In this document: positions 27,329 to 36,376 of the stretch, piece by piece
Layout: the number at the start of each line of letters is the position of its first letter
Numbering within the stretch: the first letter of the stretch is position 1
Origin: JBKHBT01 sp046542255
GTDB lineage: Bacteria; UBP14; UBA6098; JBKHBT01
DNA: 64,000 nt
Assembly: GCA_046542255.1 (NCBI GenBank)
Contig: JBKHBT010000006.1
Location: 1-64,000 of the forward strand
Direction: 5' to 3'
The notes under the pieces: model-generated
What the model saw: the letters and a program-made list of their open reading frames with translations, nothing else
The model's database searches: none
Told to the model about the DNA's origin: nothing
Program-made: the position numbers and the translations under genes

Positions 27329-28141
27329 TTAAGTATAAGATATATAAGTCAAAAATGCAAATGGAATTAATAAAATTAATATAAAAAATAACAGAAAAAA
27401 AAGATCCCGGTGATTAAAAGCCCATTTTTTGTAGAAAGTTCTTACGGAAAAAGAATTATAGCCCTTTAATTCCAATGCCAATGCGATAGTATCTGCCTTT
27501 TTGAATGAAATTGCGAAAAGCGGTATTACAAGTGGAATCAGGCCGGTGATTTTATTACCCTTTTTCATGCTATGTCCTCTTGCTTTTTGTGCGAGGCGTA
27601 TTCTGTCTGCATCGCGAGAAACCGAAGGAATAAATCTCATTGCAAGAAGCATAATCATGCTGAAATCACGGATAGCCAGCTTATAGCGACTCAAAAATGA
27701 CAGGCTTTGCTCCATAGAATCGGTAATATCGACAGGGCGAGTTGTGAAACCAAATAATGATGCTGCCCAAACCATTAAAATAAGCCTCAATGCAAAAACA
27801 ATGCCGTGGAAAAAACCTTTTAATGAGAAATCAAAAATCCAAAATTCAATAGAATTATCACCTTTTGAAAAAAGGCTGTGAAGCAATAAAATAAAGATGA
27901 TAAAAAAGAGAATATTTTTGAGAAGCCTTAAAATTCTAAATATCGAAATTTTGGATAATATAGTAACCAAAAGTATTATAAAAAGGCCATAAATATGAGT
28001 TTCTAAAGAATCGTATATTATTAAATAAATCGAAAAAAAGATTAATGAAAAAAGCTTTACTCTGGGGTCAAGTTTATGAATAACAGAGTCTTTATTGATA
28101 TATTGCCCGAGATGGATATTTTTAATATTCCACCTCACCAC
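27329..28141 (-). CDS. ecfT: Energy-coupling factor transporter transmembrane protein EcfT
   Basis: The start is GTG within the end of dapF (20-nt overlap). The 270-residue product opens NKDSVIHKLDPRVKLFSLI, typical of EcfT, has five or six hydrophobic segments, and carries two cytosolic coupling helices with the Ala-Arg-Gly-type motifs AQKARG and LELKGY that contact the EcfA ATPases. EcfT couples ATP hydrolysis to vitamin or metal uptake by S-components. No ecfA or S-component gene is in the window, so this is an isolated copy of a shared module. Confidence 0.9.
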   Translation of the reverse strand: MVRWNIKNIHLGQYINKDSVIHKLDPRVKLFSLIFFSIYLIIYDSLETHIYGLFIILLVTILSKISIFRILRLLKNILFFIIFILLLHSLFSKGDNSIEFWIFDFSLKGFFHGIVFALRLILMVWAASLFGFTTRPVDITDSMEQSLSFLSRYKLAIRDFSMIMLLAMRFIPSVSRDADRIRLAQKARGHSMKKGNKITGLIPLVIPLFAISFKKADTIALALELKGYNSFSVRTFYKKWAFNHRDLFFLLFFILILLIPFAFLTYISYT

Positions 28142-28913
28142 TGAATGAAATCTCGACAGGGCCGTTTAGATAAATATTTTCAATATTTTCATCGAATTCG
28201 ACAATAAGCTCAGCCGGAAGGGCTACCTTTGCCGTAACCGGCGACCTGACAAGCCCAAGAGCTCCTGCGATAAGCGCCGAAGCGGTAGCTCCCGTACCAC
28301 ATGATAATGTCTCGGCCTCGACGCCCTTTTCATAGGTGCGAAGTTCGATAGTTTTTTCATCGATTACCTTAACGAAGTTTACATTGGTTCCATCGGGTTG
28401 AAAGAGCTTGTCGTATCGTATTTTCCTGCCGATTTTTTCGACAGGTATAGATTCGAGATGTTCAAGGAAAAGAACTTTATGGTCAACGCCGGTATTGGCA
28501 TGATAAGCCATCATTCTCTCGCCCTCGACTTCAACAACATAGGCATTAGTCGAGATTTCTGCTTCTGGCATTCCTATTCTTATCATATCATTATCGATTT
28601 CCGCAGATAAAATCCCAGCGCCTGTTTCCATCATGAAATTATCAGGTAAGCCGAGCATATTCGCGAAAAAAGCAGTGCATCTTGCGCCATTGCCACACAT
28701 CGCAACTTCAGAACCATCGGAATTGAGATATCTCATTCGAACATCGGCTTTATTCGAGTTTTCCAATAGCAAAAGGCCATCGGCACCGATGCCGACTCGT
28801 CTTGTGCATAGTTTACTGGCGAGTTTGGATGCATTATCTATCTTACCATCTCGATTATCTATGACAATAAAATCATTGCCTGTCCCGTTCATCTTCAGGA
28901 ATTTGATTTTCAT
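28122..28913 (-). CDS. dapF: Diaminopimelate epimerase
   Basis: A 263-residue enzyme that interconverts LL- and meso-diaminopimelate for lysine and peptidoglycan. It starts MKIKFLKMNGTGNDF and has the two catalytic cysteines, Cys73 in AMCGNGARC and Cys205 in LSCGTGATAS. An AAGGAG site lies just before the ATG. Its start overlaps the end of the DUF2723 gene by 41 nt, and its end overlaps ecfT, so the three genes form a tightly packed operon although their functions differ. Confidence 0.96.
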   Translation of the reverse strand: MKIKFLKMNGTGNDFIVIDNRDGKIDNASKLASKLCTRRVGIGADGLLLLENSNKADVRMRYLNSDGSEVAMCGNGARCTAFFANMLGLPDNFMMETGAGILSAEIDNDMIRIGMPEAEISTNAYVVEVEGERMMAYHANTGVDHKVLFLEHLESIPVEKIGRKIRYDKLFQPDGTNVNFVKVIDEKTIELRTYEKGVEAETLSCGTGATASALIAGALGLVRSPVTAKVALPAELIVEFDENIENIYLNGPVEISFSGEVEY

Positions 28914-30849
28914 TTCTTCTCCTTGATTCTATCTTCTTTTCAAGGTCCTTGTATATTATTTGCATTTGATAGTCATCAACAAAGCTCTCCATCAAGCTAA
29001 ATGCCTCCTTAGCTTCTTCGTAGAGACCTGCCTTAACATGCAAAACGGCGTGGTTTTCAATGTATTCTTTATTATCGGGTTCGAGTTCCAAAAGCTGCTT
29101 CATAACCGGAATAGCCCGCCTAAAATATCCCATACGGCTAAGATAGGCAGTCCTTGCAAGAAGATTGTTTTCAAATATTTTGAGTATTGTCTGCCTTCTT
29201 GGGTCCGGCTCTTCTGATATTATCGGTAATGGTTGCCAAAAATAAAATGATGGTGAAATAAATCTCGGCTGCATTTGTTCATTCTGATTCAAATTATATT
29301 TCATGAGAAAGCCTTCCGGTTCCGGATAATATTTATGATTCATTGGCTTCCATTGCACAAAACCATAGACATCGATGCCACGAGCGATATTTTTCTCGAC
29401 CATTGCAAAGATCATTTTTCGATATGCCGCTTCGATTTTCTGCGGATTGTAGTTCTTATCTTGCTCGAATGGTTTTACTTCGAGTAGGAAGTTTTCGATT
29501 TCTTTTTCGCATAGCAAAAAATATTTGGGATAATGTGTCCTGAGTTCTTTGATATACCATGACCTCTTAAGGAGCGCAAAATCCACAAGAACCAAATCAT
29601 CTCTAAAGCCATATTCTTTTTGGATATATCTTGCGGGAGCAAAGAAGTCCCAGTTTTCCAAAAATACCAGCGATTGATTAGGCGGCGCTATCAGGGTGCT
29701 ATATGCTACATTTCTTGCGAAATAATCATCACTCCTGTCATTTTTTGAGAAATTAGTAATTAGAGAAACCATAGCAAGAATCAAAACCAATGAAATTCCA
29801 GTCCATTTTAATGACTTTTTTTCAAAGCTATCTACTGCCTCATAAATCAAAGCAAAAGAAGATATGAAAAGAGGCAAAAAATAGGCTTCAATGTCTGGAA
29901 TAGAGTAGTTGATTGCATAGATGAAATCGACAAAAATGATAAGCAGCCAAAATAGCAATTTTTTGTAATTTTTCTTAAAAACTAGAAATACGATACTCAT
30001 CAAAGTCAAAACTGGAAGTAGATAGAAATTTTGATTCATATATATTTCAAAGAAATTTTGAATATTTTTGGCCAGGTTCTTCGAAGATTCAAACATCCAT
30101 GTCTGGTATTGCCATCCAGAGACATGCCTTATAATGTTTACCAAATTTTTTGGATCACCCCAATTGGGTTCCGGCATGGCTAATGACCTGATAGGTAAGT
30201 ATATATAGATAGACAACCCCAAAATAAATAATAGAAATGAGATGCAAAGCGATTTCAGGTTCAAAGAAATTGCCTTGCGCTTCCAGATGGAAAAAAGTAC
30301 AATCGATGGCAGAAACAGAATAGTCAGCATATGATTCGTAAATGAAATAGCGAGCAAGAAAGCGCCAAGCCAGAAGTATTTTTGTGGGTCTTTCAATCTA
30401 TTTGAATTGAAAAATAGTCGATAGAATACCGAAATAGCAAGAAGGTTTAGAAACATTTCGAGCGCATAAACTTCTGTCTCTACAGATACGGACCAGAATG
30501 TCCTTGAAAAAGCAAATGCTAAAGCCACAAGGGATGCCATAATAATTCTCATTGTGCTCCTGGATTCTCCTAATAAAAAAAAGAAGAAAACCAAAACCGC
30601 CATCGAAGAAAAAACCGCCGATGCAAAATTTGTCGTTAGTACAGACGAAACAGGGAGTATCGATACGAATATTCGAGATATGAGCGTATACAAAGGATAT
30701 CCAGTGGGATGAGCAATCCCCAAATTTTGGGCAACTAATGCCAATTCTCCAGAATCGATAAGGCTTACCGATGGGCTTAATGTAATAATATAGACTGCAA
30801 GAGCCATAGCAGCTATCAGGATACCATATGTAATCTTGCTAATTTTCAT
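28873..30849 (-). CDS. DUF2723 family membrane protein (probable glycosyltransferase of the PMT/GT-C type)
   Basis: I favour the ATG at 30849 (MKISKITYG); an in-frame ATG at 30900 adds 17 residues not seen in the family. The 658-residue product has about ten transmembrane helices. The N-terminal part has the DUF2723 signature LSPSVSLIDSGELALVAQN, with an acidic residue after the first helix, as in polyprenol-phosphate sugar transferases. The last 90 residues form TPR-like helices. It lies head-to-head with the rmlC polysaccharide genes, which suggests a role in surface glycan or protein O-glycosylation (inference). Confidence 0.8.
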   Translation of the reverse strand: MKISKITYGILIAAMALAVYIITLSPSVSLIDSGELALVAQNLGIAHPTGYPLYTLISRIFVSILPVSSVLTTNFASAVFSSMAVLVFFFFLLGESRSTMRIIMASLVALAFAFSRTFWSVSVETEVYALEMFLNLLAISVFYRLFFNSNRLKDPQKYFWLGAFLLAISFTNHMLTILFLPSIVLFSIWKRKAISLNLKSLCISFLLFILGLSIYIYLPIRSLAMPEPNWGDPKNLVNIIRHVSGWQYQTWMFESSKNLAKNIQNFFEIYMNQNFYLLPVLTLMSIVFLVFKKNYKKLLFWLLIIFVDFIYAINYSIPDIEAYFLPLFISSFALIYEAVDSFEKKSLKWTGISLVLILAMVSLITNFSKNDRSDDYFARNVAYSTLIAPPNQSLVFLENWDFFAPARYIQKEYGFRDDLVLVDFALLKRSWYIKELRTHYPKYFLLCEKEIENFLLEVKPFEQDKNYNPQKIEAAYRKMIFAMVEKNIARGIDVYGFVQWKPMNHKYYPEPEGFLMKYNLNQNEQMQPRFISPSFYFWQPLPIISEEPDPRRQTILKIFENNLLARTAYLSRMGYFRRAIPVMKQLLELEPDNKEYIENHAVLHVKAGLYEEAKEAFSLMESFVDDYQMQIIYKDLEKKIESRRRNENQIPEDERDRQ

Positions 30850-30856
30850 AGAAGCA

Positions 30857-30885
30857 AATATATGGAATAATAACTTCTCAGGCAA
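30857..30885 (-). promoter_or_regulatory. Candidate promoter for the DUF2723-dapF-ecfT set, possibly leaderless
   Basis: On the minus strand TTGCCT (30885-30880) and TATATT (30862-30857) are 17 bp apart. The predicted start falls at about 30850, essentially at the ATG at 30849, and there is no Shine-Dalgarno sequence before that ATG. That would make the mRNA leaderless. Confidence 0.4.
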
Positions 30886-30894
30886 ATAATTTAC

Positions 30895-30923
30895 TTGCAT
30901 CGTTTTTTTAAAGGCTTTATCTT
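30895..30923 (+). promoter_or_regulatory. Weak candidate promoter for the rmlC operon
   Basis: TTGCAT (30895-30900) and TATCTT (30918-30923) are 17 bp apart in the divergent gap; the predicted leader is about 20 nt and includes GGAAGG before the rmlC ATG. Confidence 0.35.
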
Positions 30924-30950
30924 AGGTCAAACATTGATTGGAAGGTAAAT

Positions 30951-31406
30951 ATGATAGATGGACTAAAAACAAAAAAATTGAAGGTTATACCCGATGAGCG
31001 GGGTAGGCTTATGGAAATTATGCGTTGTGATGAAGATATATTTAGCAAATTTGGCCAGGTCTATATTACAACAACATACTCAGATGTTGTCAAAGCCTGG
31101 CATTTCCACAAGCTTCAGGATGATTTTATCGCATGCGTATCAGGAATGATAAAGCTGGCATTATTCGATGCCAGAAAAGAATCGAAAACTTACGGCGAGA
31201 TTAATGAGTTTTTCATTGGCGAACATAACCCTACATTGATCCGTGTTCCCAAAGGTGTCTATCACGGCTGGAAAGGTATTGGAAGCAAGGAAGCTATCAT
31301 AGTCAATGCTCCCACAGAACCATATAATTACAAAAATCCAGATGAATACAGACTCGACCCCTATGATAATTCGATACCTTATGATTGGAAACTCAAAGAA
31401 GGTTAA
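30951..31406 (+). CDS. rmlC: dTDP-4-dehydrorhamnose 3,5-epimerase-type protein (short RmlC)
   Basis: A cupin-fold epimerase of the RmlC family, which acts on the keto sugar made by RmlB. It has VIPDERGRLMEI, the active-site AWHFHKLQ (His51 and His53) and RVPKGVYHGW (about 98-107). At 151 residues it is shorter than the usual 180 or so, missing the C-terminal part that helps dimerise in classical RmlC, so it may act on a related nucleotide sugar. GGAAGG precedes the ATG; rmlB follows 9 nt later. Confidence 0.85.
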   Translation: MIDGLKTKKLKVIPDERGRLMEIMRCDEDIFSKFGQVYITTTYSDVVKAWHFHKLQDDFIACVSGMIKLALFDARKESKTYGEINEFFIGEHNPTLIRVPKGVYHGWKGIGSKEAIIVNAPTEPYNYKNPDEYRLDPYDNSIPYDWKLKEG

Positions 31407-31415
31407 AAATCTGAT

Positions 31416-32381
31416 ATGAAAATTCGTAAACGAAAAAACATATTGATTACTGGTGGAGCAGGTTTTATTGGCTCTAATTTTACAAGGCTTATTTTGGAAA
31501 AGTATCCAGAAGCCCAAATAACCGTTGTAGATAAACTGACCTATGCTGGCGATGAGTCCAATCTTTCTGCTATCATGGATAAAATCGATTTCCGGCGCGA
31601 GGATATTGCAGATGCAAAGTCAATGATGTCGCTTTTCGAAGAAAAGGCTTTCGATACTGTTATCAATTTTGCAGCAGAATCACATGTAGATCGTTCCCTG
31701 GTGGATTCTTCTCCTTTCTTAAGGAGCAATATCACAGGAACTGCGGTTCTTCTCGAAGCTGCAAGAAAGTTCAAGCCGGAAGTATTCTGCCAGATTTCTA
31801 CCGATGAGATCTACGGTTCCATCGAAGAGGGAAGCTTTACAGAGAATTCTCCCATGAAGCCATCGAGTCCATACTCGGCTTCGAAGGCAGCAGCAGATAA
31901 CCTTGCCAATGCATACTTCACATCTTTTGATGTCCCGATCGTTATTACTAGAAGTTCGAATAATTATGGCCCATATCAATATCCAGAGAAGCTTATTCCG
32001 TTCTTCACTAAAAGAGCACTTCATGGCGAGAGCCTTACTCTCTACGGCGATGGCCTTAATGTCCGTGATTGGTTACATGTCGAAGACAATTGCAAAGGTA
32101 TTCTGACAGTTATAGAAAAGGGCGTGCCTGGACAGGCATACAATATCGGCGCCAATGTCGAAAAAACTAATGCCGAAATAGCCGAAAAAATTATCGAAAT
32201 AACAGGAAATGATGTCGAGATAGAATATGTCAAAGACCGTCTCGGCCACGATAGACGATATTCTCTCGATATTTCCAAAATAAAATCTCTCGGCTGGCAG
32301 CCGGAAGCTGATTTCGAAGAAAAATTCGAATTTACAATAAAATGGTATGAAGAAAATCAAGACTTTTGGAAAAAGAAATGA
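31416..32381 (+). CDS. rmlB: dTDP-glucose 4,6-dehydratase
   Basis: A 321-residue extended short-chain dehydrogenase. The NAD-binding GGAGFIGS lies at 13-20, the catalytic Thr-Asp-Glu at 129-131 (STDEIYG) and the YxxxK pair is Tyr153 and Lys157 (YSASK). RSNNYGPYQYPEKLIP is the typical substrate loop. It makes dTDP-4-keto-6-deoxyglucose for 6-deoxysugars in surface polysaccharides. rmlA and rmlD are not in the window. Its TGA overlaps the ATG of the export gene by 4 nt (ATGA). Confidence 0.95.
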   Translation: MKIRKRKNILITGGAGFIGSNFTRLILEKYPEAQITVVDKLTYAGDESNLSAIMDKIDFRREDIADAKSMMSLFEEKAFDTVINFAAESHVDRSLVDSSPFLRSNITGTAVLLEAARKFKPEVFCQISTDEIYGSIEEGSFTENSPMKPSSPYSASKAAADNLANAYFTSFDVPIVITRSSNNYGPYQYPEKLIPFFTKRALHGESLTLYGDGLNVRDWLHVEDNCKGILTVIEKGVPGQAYNIGANVEKTNAEIAEKIIEITGNDVEIEYVKDRLGHDRRYSLDISKIKSLGWQPEADFEEKFEFTIKWYEENQDFWKKK

Positions 32382-33625
32382 ATAAAATAATTAATCTATC
32401 AATTATTGCTTTTTTAGTTGTTCTCTCGTTTTCCCAGGATCTATCGGATCTCAATAAAATCGCCAAGGAAAAAGGTAAGATGGATATCAGGTCTTCTAAT
32501 ATGCTGGATCTGAAAAAAATTGCCGAAGATGAAAAAGCAAAACAGACAGATCGTCTTCAAATGATGGAAGACTATGTTCCCCTGGAAGGCAAAGTCGATG
32601 AAGAAAAATATATCATAGGCCCACATGATGTATTATCGGTTACATACATAGTACCGGATAGCGATGAATCAGAAACGATAGACCTGCCTGTTAATCCTGA
32701 TGGCATGGTTGTCATTCCCAGTTGGGGCGCACTGGATTTATCTGGAATGAGCCTGAAAGATGCAAAGGCAAAAATCGAAGAGAAACTTAATGAAATGTTT
32801 GTTTTCGATAAGCTTATGGTAAATCTGGCCAAAGCAAGGATTTTTAGGGCACATATAACAGGTTTTGTGCAGCTTCCGGGAGCATATAATGTAATGGCTT
32901 CATTCAGGCTGGCTAAGCTTATCGAGATGGCTGGTGGGCGAAAACCGAATGCCGATCTATCCAGAATCAAAATCTATCGTGATAATGATACTCTCGATGT
33001 CAATTTAAGTAGATATTATATCGAAGGCAATATCGAATCGAATCCTTTCCTTTTGGATGGCGATATTGTTTTCATACCTTCAGTGAAAGCGGATTCGGAT
33101 AATATTATCATTGCCGGTGCTGTCCAAAGAAATGGCAAATATCCGCTTGAAGCCGGCCAAAAACTAAGTGATATTGTACCAGATATTGTAGATAATAAGG
33201 ATAATGTTGATCTTTCAAGAGTCAAGGTAGTCCGCTCGGGAGCGAGTCATATTATAGATTTCGAAGGGAATGAAGACTTTGCGCTGCAATCAAATGATCG
33301 CCTGATTATTCCAATACAGCCTGATTCGGTTTTGGTTACAGGCCATGTTGCAACAGGGGGTAATTTCAAATATATGCCTCATCAAGATTATAAGGCATAT
33401 CTTGCAATGGCTGGTGGGCCAACCGAAAAAGGAAGTATAAATAGAGTGGCACTTTATAGAAATGGTGAGAAATTAAATCCCAGAAAAGTAGAGACAATTA
33501 TGCCCGGTGATGTCTTATATGTTAAAGCAGGCTATTTCACAAGGGTTCTGGATATTGTTTCGATTTTATCGCAATCAGCTACGGTTGCAATAGCAATTTA
33601 CACAATAAATAGAAATAATAGGTAA
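32378..33625 (+). CDS. Outer-membrane polysaccharide export protein (Wza-like, SLBB domains)
   Basis: I take the ATG at 32378, overlapping the rmlB stop, rather than the TTG 12 nt upstream. The 415-residue product has a signal peptide (1-20, no clear lipobox), a poly-export domain starting YIIGPHDVLSVTY (about residues 70-160), and at least two SLBB-type beta-grasp segments, for example VQLPGAYNVM and VQRNGKYPLEAGQKL. The C-terminus ends with one hydrophobic helix of 20 residues, as expected for the amphipathic barrel of Wza octamers. It is followed 2 nt later by the co-polymerase gene. Confidence 0.9.
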   Translation: MNKIINLSIIAFLVVLSFSQDLSDLNKIAKEKGKMDIRSSNMLDLKKIAEDEKAKQTDRLQMMEDYVPLEGKVDEEKYIIGPHDVLSVTYIVPDSDESETIDLPVNPDGMVVIPSWGALDLSGMSLKDAKAKIEEKLNEMFVFDKLMVNLAKARIFRAHITGFVQLPGAYNVMASFRLAKLIEMAGGRKPNADLSRIKIYRDNDTLDVNLSRYYIEGNIESNPFLLDGDIVFIPSVKADSDNIIIAGAVQRNGKYPLEAGQKLSDIVPDIVDNKDNVDLSRVKVVRSGASHIIDFEGNEDFALQSNDRLIIPIQPDSVLVTGHVATGGNFKYMPHQDYKAYLAMAGGPTEKGSINRVALYRNGEKLNPRKVETIMPGDVLYVKAGYFTRVLDIVSILSQSATVAIAIYTINRNNR

Positions 33626-33626
33626 T

Positions 33627-34847
33627 ATGGAAAAGAATAATCAAGACACCACAAATATTTTTTTAGACTGGTTTATTGCTCTTTTACGGCATAAAAAATT
33701 GATAATATTCAACACTATTTTAGTGCTTCTAATATCCTATGGGATCGCAAGGCTTTTACCAGTTTGGTACAGTGGCCAGGCAGCTGTTTTACCACCATAT
33801 AACCGTTCTGCTACAATCCCCGGAATGGGTGGTTTAGGTGGAATGTTAGGAATCAGCGGTTCCGAAGGAGACTTCGCTCTCCCGCTTATGGCAACTCAAA
33901 CCGACCTTTGGGCAGCGATAGTTAAATCGCCTGCGCTCATGGACACATTGATTGCAGAAGAAGATTTGATGGAAAGATATGATGCCCAGAATCTCAAATC
34001 CGCAAGAGATGAACTCGACAAACACATAAAAGTAGATGGAACAAAAGAAGGAATCCTAAGAATCAGCGCAGAGGATAAAGATCCAGAATTCGCTGCATAT
34101 CTGACAAATAGAATAGTGGATGAGCTAAATAAAATTATTACTACCGTAAAAACAACCGTATCTGGCGCAACAAGAGAATTCCTTGAAACCAGGTTAGAAG
34201 AAACTCGTAAGGAGCTTCGTCGATACGAGGATTCTCTGGCAAGTTTCCAGAGCGAACACGGAGCGATCGCTATAGAAGACCAGGCCAAAGTAATAATAGA
34301 AAGCGCTGCACAGATTCAGGCCGAGCTTCTTATTACAGATGTCGAGCTGGGAATCGCAAGAAGGTCCTATTCTGAAGAGCATTCTAAAACTCGTAATTTA
34401 CATGTAAGAAAGCAGGAATTGCAACAGCAGCTAAAAAAGATCGAATATGGAAAGAATTCATCTTCAAATTTTCTTAATATTCCGCTTGTTCAGATGCCGG
34501 ATTTAGCACTGGAATATGCAAGGCTGGTTCGCGAGACAATGGCGAGAGAAGTCTTATATAGCTTTATCATGCAACAATATGAACAGGCCAGAATCGATGA
34601 AAAGCGAGATACACCTTCGATTCAAATTCTCGCAAGAGCTGTTACACCAGATGAAAAAAGCCGCCCAAAACGGACGCTGATTGCTATTATCGCTGCATTT
34701 TTAGTCTTTCTTATGACATCGGCATATGTTATCTTCCTGGATTATTTGAATTCCATCTCAGAAACTGAACCTGAGAAGTTCAGCAGATTAGAAACTATCA
34801 AAAACAATCTTTTTACCTGGAAATTCCGGGAAAAATCTGATAAATAA
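33627..34847 (+). CDS. Wzz-type polysaccharide co-polymerase
   Basis: The 406-residue inner-membrane protein has transmembrane helices at about 27-50 and 352-372 and, between them, a long periplasmic part with coiled coil (for example REFLETRLEETRKELRRYED). A proline-rich block before the second helix (ILARAVTPDEKSRPKR) is the common PCP motif. No kinase domain is fused, so it belongs to the chain-length regulator type rather than to BY-kinases. It would interact with the Wza-like protein encoded upstream. No polymerase, flippase or glycosyltransferase genes follow. Confidence 0.9.
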   Translation: MEKNNQDTTNIFLDWFIALLRHKKLIIFNTILVLLISYGIARLLPVWYSGQAAVLPPYNRSATIPGMGGLGGMLGISGSEGDFALPLMATQTDLWAAIVKSPALMDTLIAEEDLMERYDAQNLKSARDELDKHIKVDGTKEGILRISAEDKDPEFAAYLTNRIVDELNKIITTVKTTVSGATREFLETRLEETRKELRRYEDSLASFQSEHGAIAIEDQAKVIIESAAQIQAELLITDVELGIARRSYSEEHSKTRNLHVRKQELQQQLKKIEYGKNSSSNFLNIPLVQMPDLALEYARLVRETMAREVLYSFIMQQYEQARIDEKRDTPSIQILARAVTPDEKSRPKRTLIAIIAAFLVFLMTSAYVIFLDYLNSISETEPEKFSRLETIKNNLFTWKFREKSDK

Positions 34848-34890
34848 ATTTCATTTTTGATTGAAAAATTATTTTACAAAGCTTTTATTA

Positions 34891-34919
34891 TTGATATTTC
34901 TATGCTTTGCTTTTATAAT
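34891..34919 (+). promoter_or_regulatory. Promoter of glnA
   Basis: TTGATA (34891-34896) and a perfect TATAAT (34914-34919) are separated by 17 bp in the gap before glnA. The leader would be about 45 nt and ends with AAAAGGAG before the ATG. I see no sigma-54 -24/-12 element here. Confidence 0.7.
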
Positions 34920-34969
34920 TGTAATAGTGAAAAAAATCGCAATATATAAAATAATCAAAAGGAGTTTAG

Positions 34970-36376
34970 ATGTTCAAAGATATCGATGAGCTGGCAAGGT
35001 ATATCTCGGAAGAAGATATTGAGTTTTTGGATTTATATTATACAGATCTTTTCGGTAATTTCCGACATTTGTGTACTCCCTCGAAGAATTTTAGCAAATT
35101 AGTTCACGAGGGTTTGGCTTTCGATGGATCTAGCGTGCCTGGATTTCACGCTGTCGAATGTGGTGATTTGCTTCTGATTCCTGATCCAAAGAGCGCATTT
35201 GCTGATCCTTTTCATCCTAGCAATGTGATAATGCTCTGCAAACAAGTCGATGCAGATACGCATGAAGTCAATCCTGCCGACCCCAGGATGATAGCCCAAA
35301 AGGCCGAAAAATTCCTGAAAGACGAACTGGATGCTTCTAGTGTCTGGCTTCCAGAATTCGAATTTTTCCTTTTCGATGATGTCGCATATCTTAATCGCGA
35401 CCAGGAATCTTTCTTCAGTGTCGCTACAACAGAATATCAGGGTACGACAGATTCATTAGGCTATACATCCCGTGTGATGGATGGCTACCATGCAACTCCA
35501 CCGCAGGATGCCAATTTCCTTATCCGTTCCGAAATGGTACGCTTGATCGAGAATGTTGGCATTCCGGTTCATTATCATCATCATGAGGTTGGCGGAGCCA
35601 GTCAGCAAGAAATCGAGATTGCCCTTACGCCACTTCTTCAGGCTTGTGATGCTGTCCAAATAATCAAATATATCATAAGAATGACCGCTGGCGAAGCTGG
35701 ACTTTCTGCCTGTTTTATGCCTAAACCAATGTTTAATCATCCCGGCAATGGAATGCATTTCCATCAGATGCTGGTCAGAGATGGCAAATCGCTTTTCTGG
35801 GGCAAAGGAAATTATGCAGATCTTTCGGATATGGCGCTTCACTATATCGGCGGGCTTTTGAAACATGCTCCGGCACTTGTTGCAATTACAAATCCAAGTA
35901 CTAATTCCTATAAACGTTTGCTTCCGGGTTTCGAGGCACCTACAAGGCTATTCTTTGGATTGGCGAATCGCTCGGCAGCTATCAGAGTTCCGAAATATGC
36001 CAATACAGATGAGACAAAGCGCATGGAATTCCGTCCTCCCGATGCTACAGCAAATCCATATCTTGCTATTTCTGCTATGCTTATGGCTGGAATCGATGGT
36101 ATCAAAAATAAGATCGATCCGACAGAACATGGTTTTGGCCCATTCGATGAGAATGTATCCGAATGGCCGGAAGAAGAGCAAAAGAAGCTTCAGGCAATAC
36201 CAACCAGCCTTCCAGAAGCTCTGGATGCGCTTCAGTCCGATTATGAATTCTTGCTCCAGGGTAATGTCTTTACCGAGCAATTTGTCGAATATTGGGTAAA
36301 ACTCAAGACCGATGAATATCGCCTTGTTAATGACAGGCCTTCACCAGCAGAATTTGAAATCTATTATAATGTTTGA
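34970..36376 (+). CDS. glnA: Glutamine synthetase type I
   Basis: The 468-residue enzyme condenses ammonia and glutamate with ATP and forms dodecamers. Family landmarks are FDGSSVPGF (51-59), PEFEFFLFDD (128-137), NHPGNGMHFHQ (256-266), NRSAAIRVP (333-341) and the C-terminal PAEFEIYYNV. In the loop that carries the adenylylated Tyr397 of the E. coli enzyme (NLYDLP), this protein reads NVSEWP with Ser at 397, so it cannot be adenylylated at that site; regulation would have to differ. It has its own promoter, and the dxr gene starts inside its last codons (8-nt overlap). Confidence 0.96.
   Translation: MFKDIDELARYISEEDIEFLDLYYTDLFGNFRHLCTPSKNFSKLVHEGLAFDGSSVPGFHAVECGDLLLIPDPKSAFADPFHPSNVIMLCKQVDADTHEVNPADPRMIAQKAEKFLKDELDASSVWLPEFEFFLFDDVAYLNRDQESFFSVATTEYQGTTDSLGYTSRVMDGYHATPPQDANFLIRSEMVRLIENVGIPVHYHHHEVGGASQQEIEIALTPLLQACDAVQIIKYIIRMTAGEAGLSACFMPKPMFNHPGNGMHFHQMLVRDGKSLFWGKGNYADLSDMALHYIGGLLKHAPALVAITNPSTNSYKRLLPGFEAPTRLFFGLANRSAAIRVPKYANTDETKRMEFRPPDATANPYLAISAMLMAGIDGIKNKIDPTEHGFGPFDENVSEWPEEEQKKLQAIPTSLPEALDALQSDYEFLLQGNVFTEQFVEYWVKLKTDEYRLVNDRPSPAEFEIYYNV

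Noticed and set aside
36312..36368. Upstream in-frame ATG for dxr at 36312
   Set aside because: It would overlap glnA further and adds residues absent from the family; the ATG at 36369 fits the conserved N-terminus.
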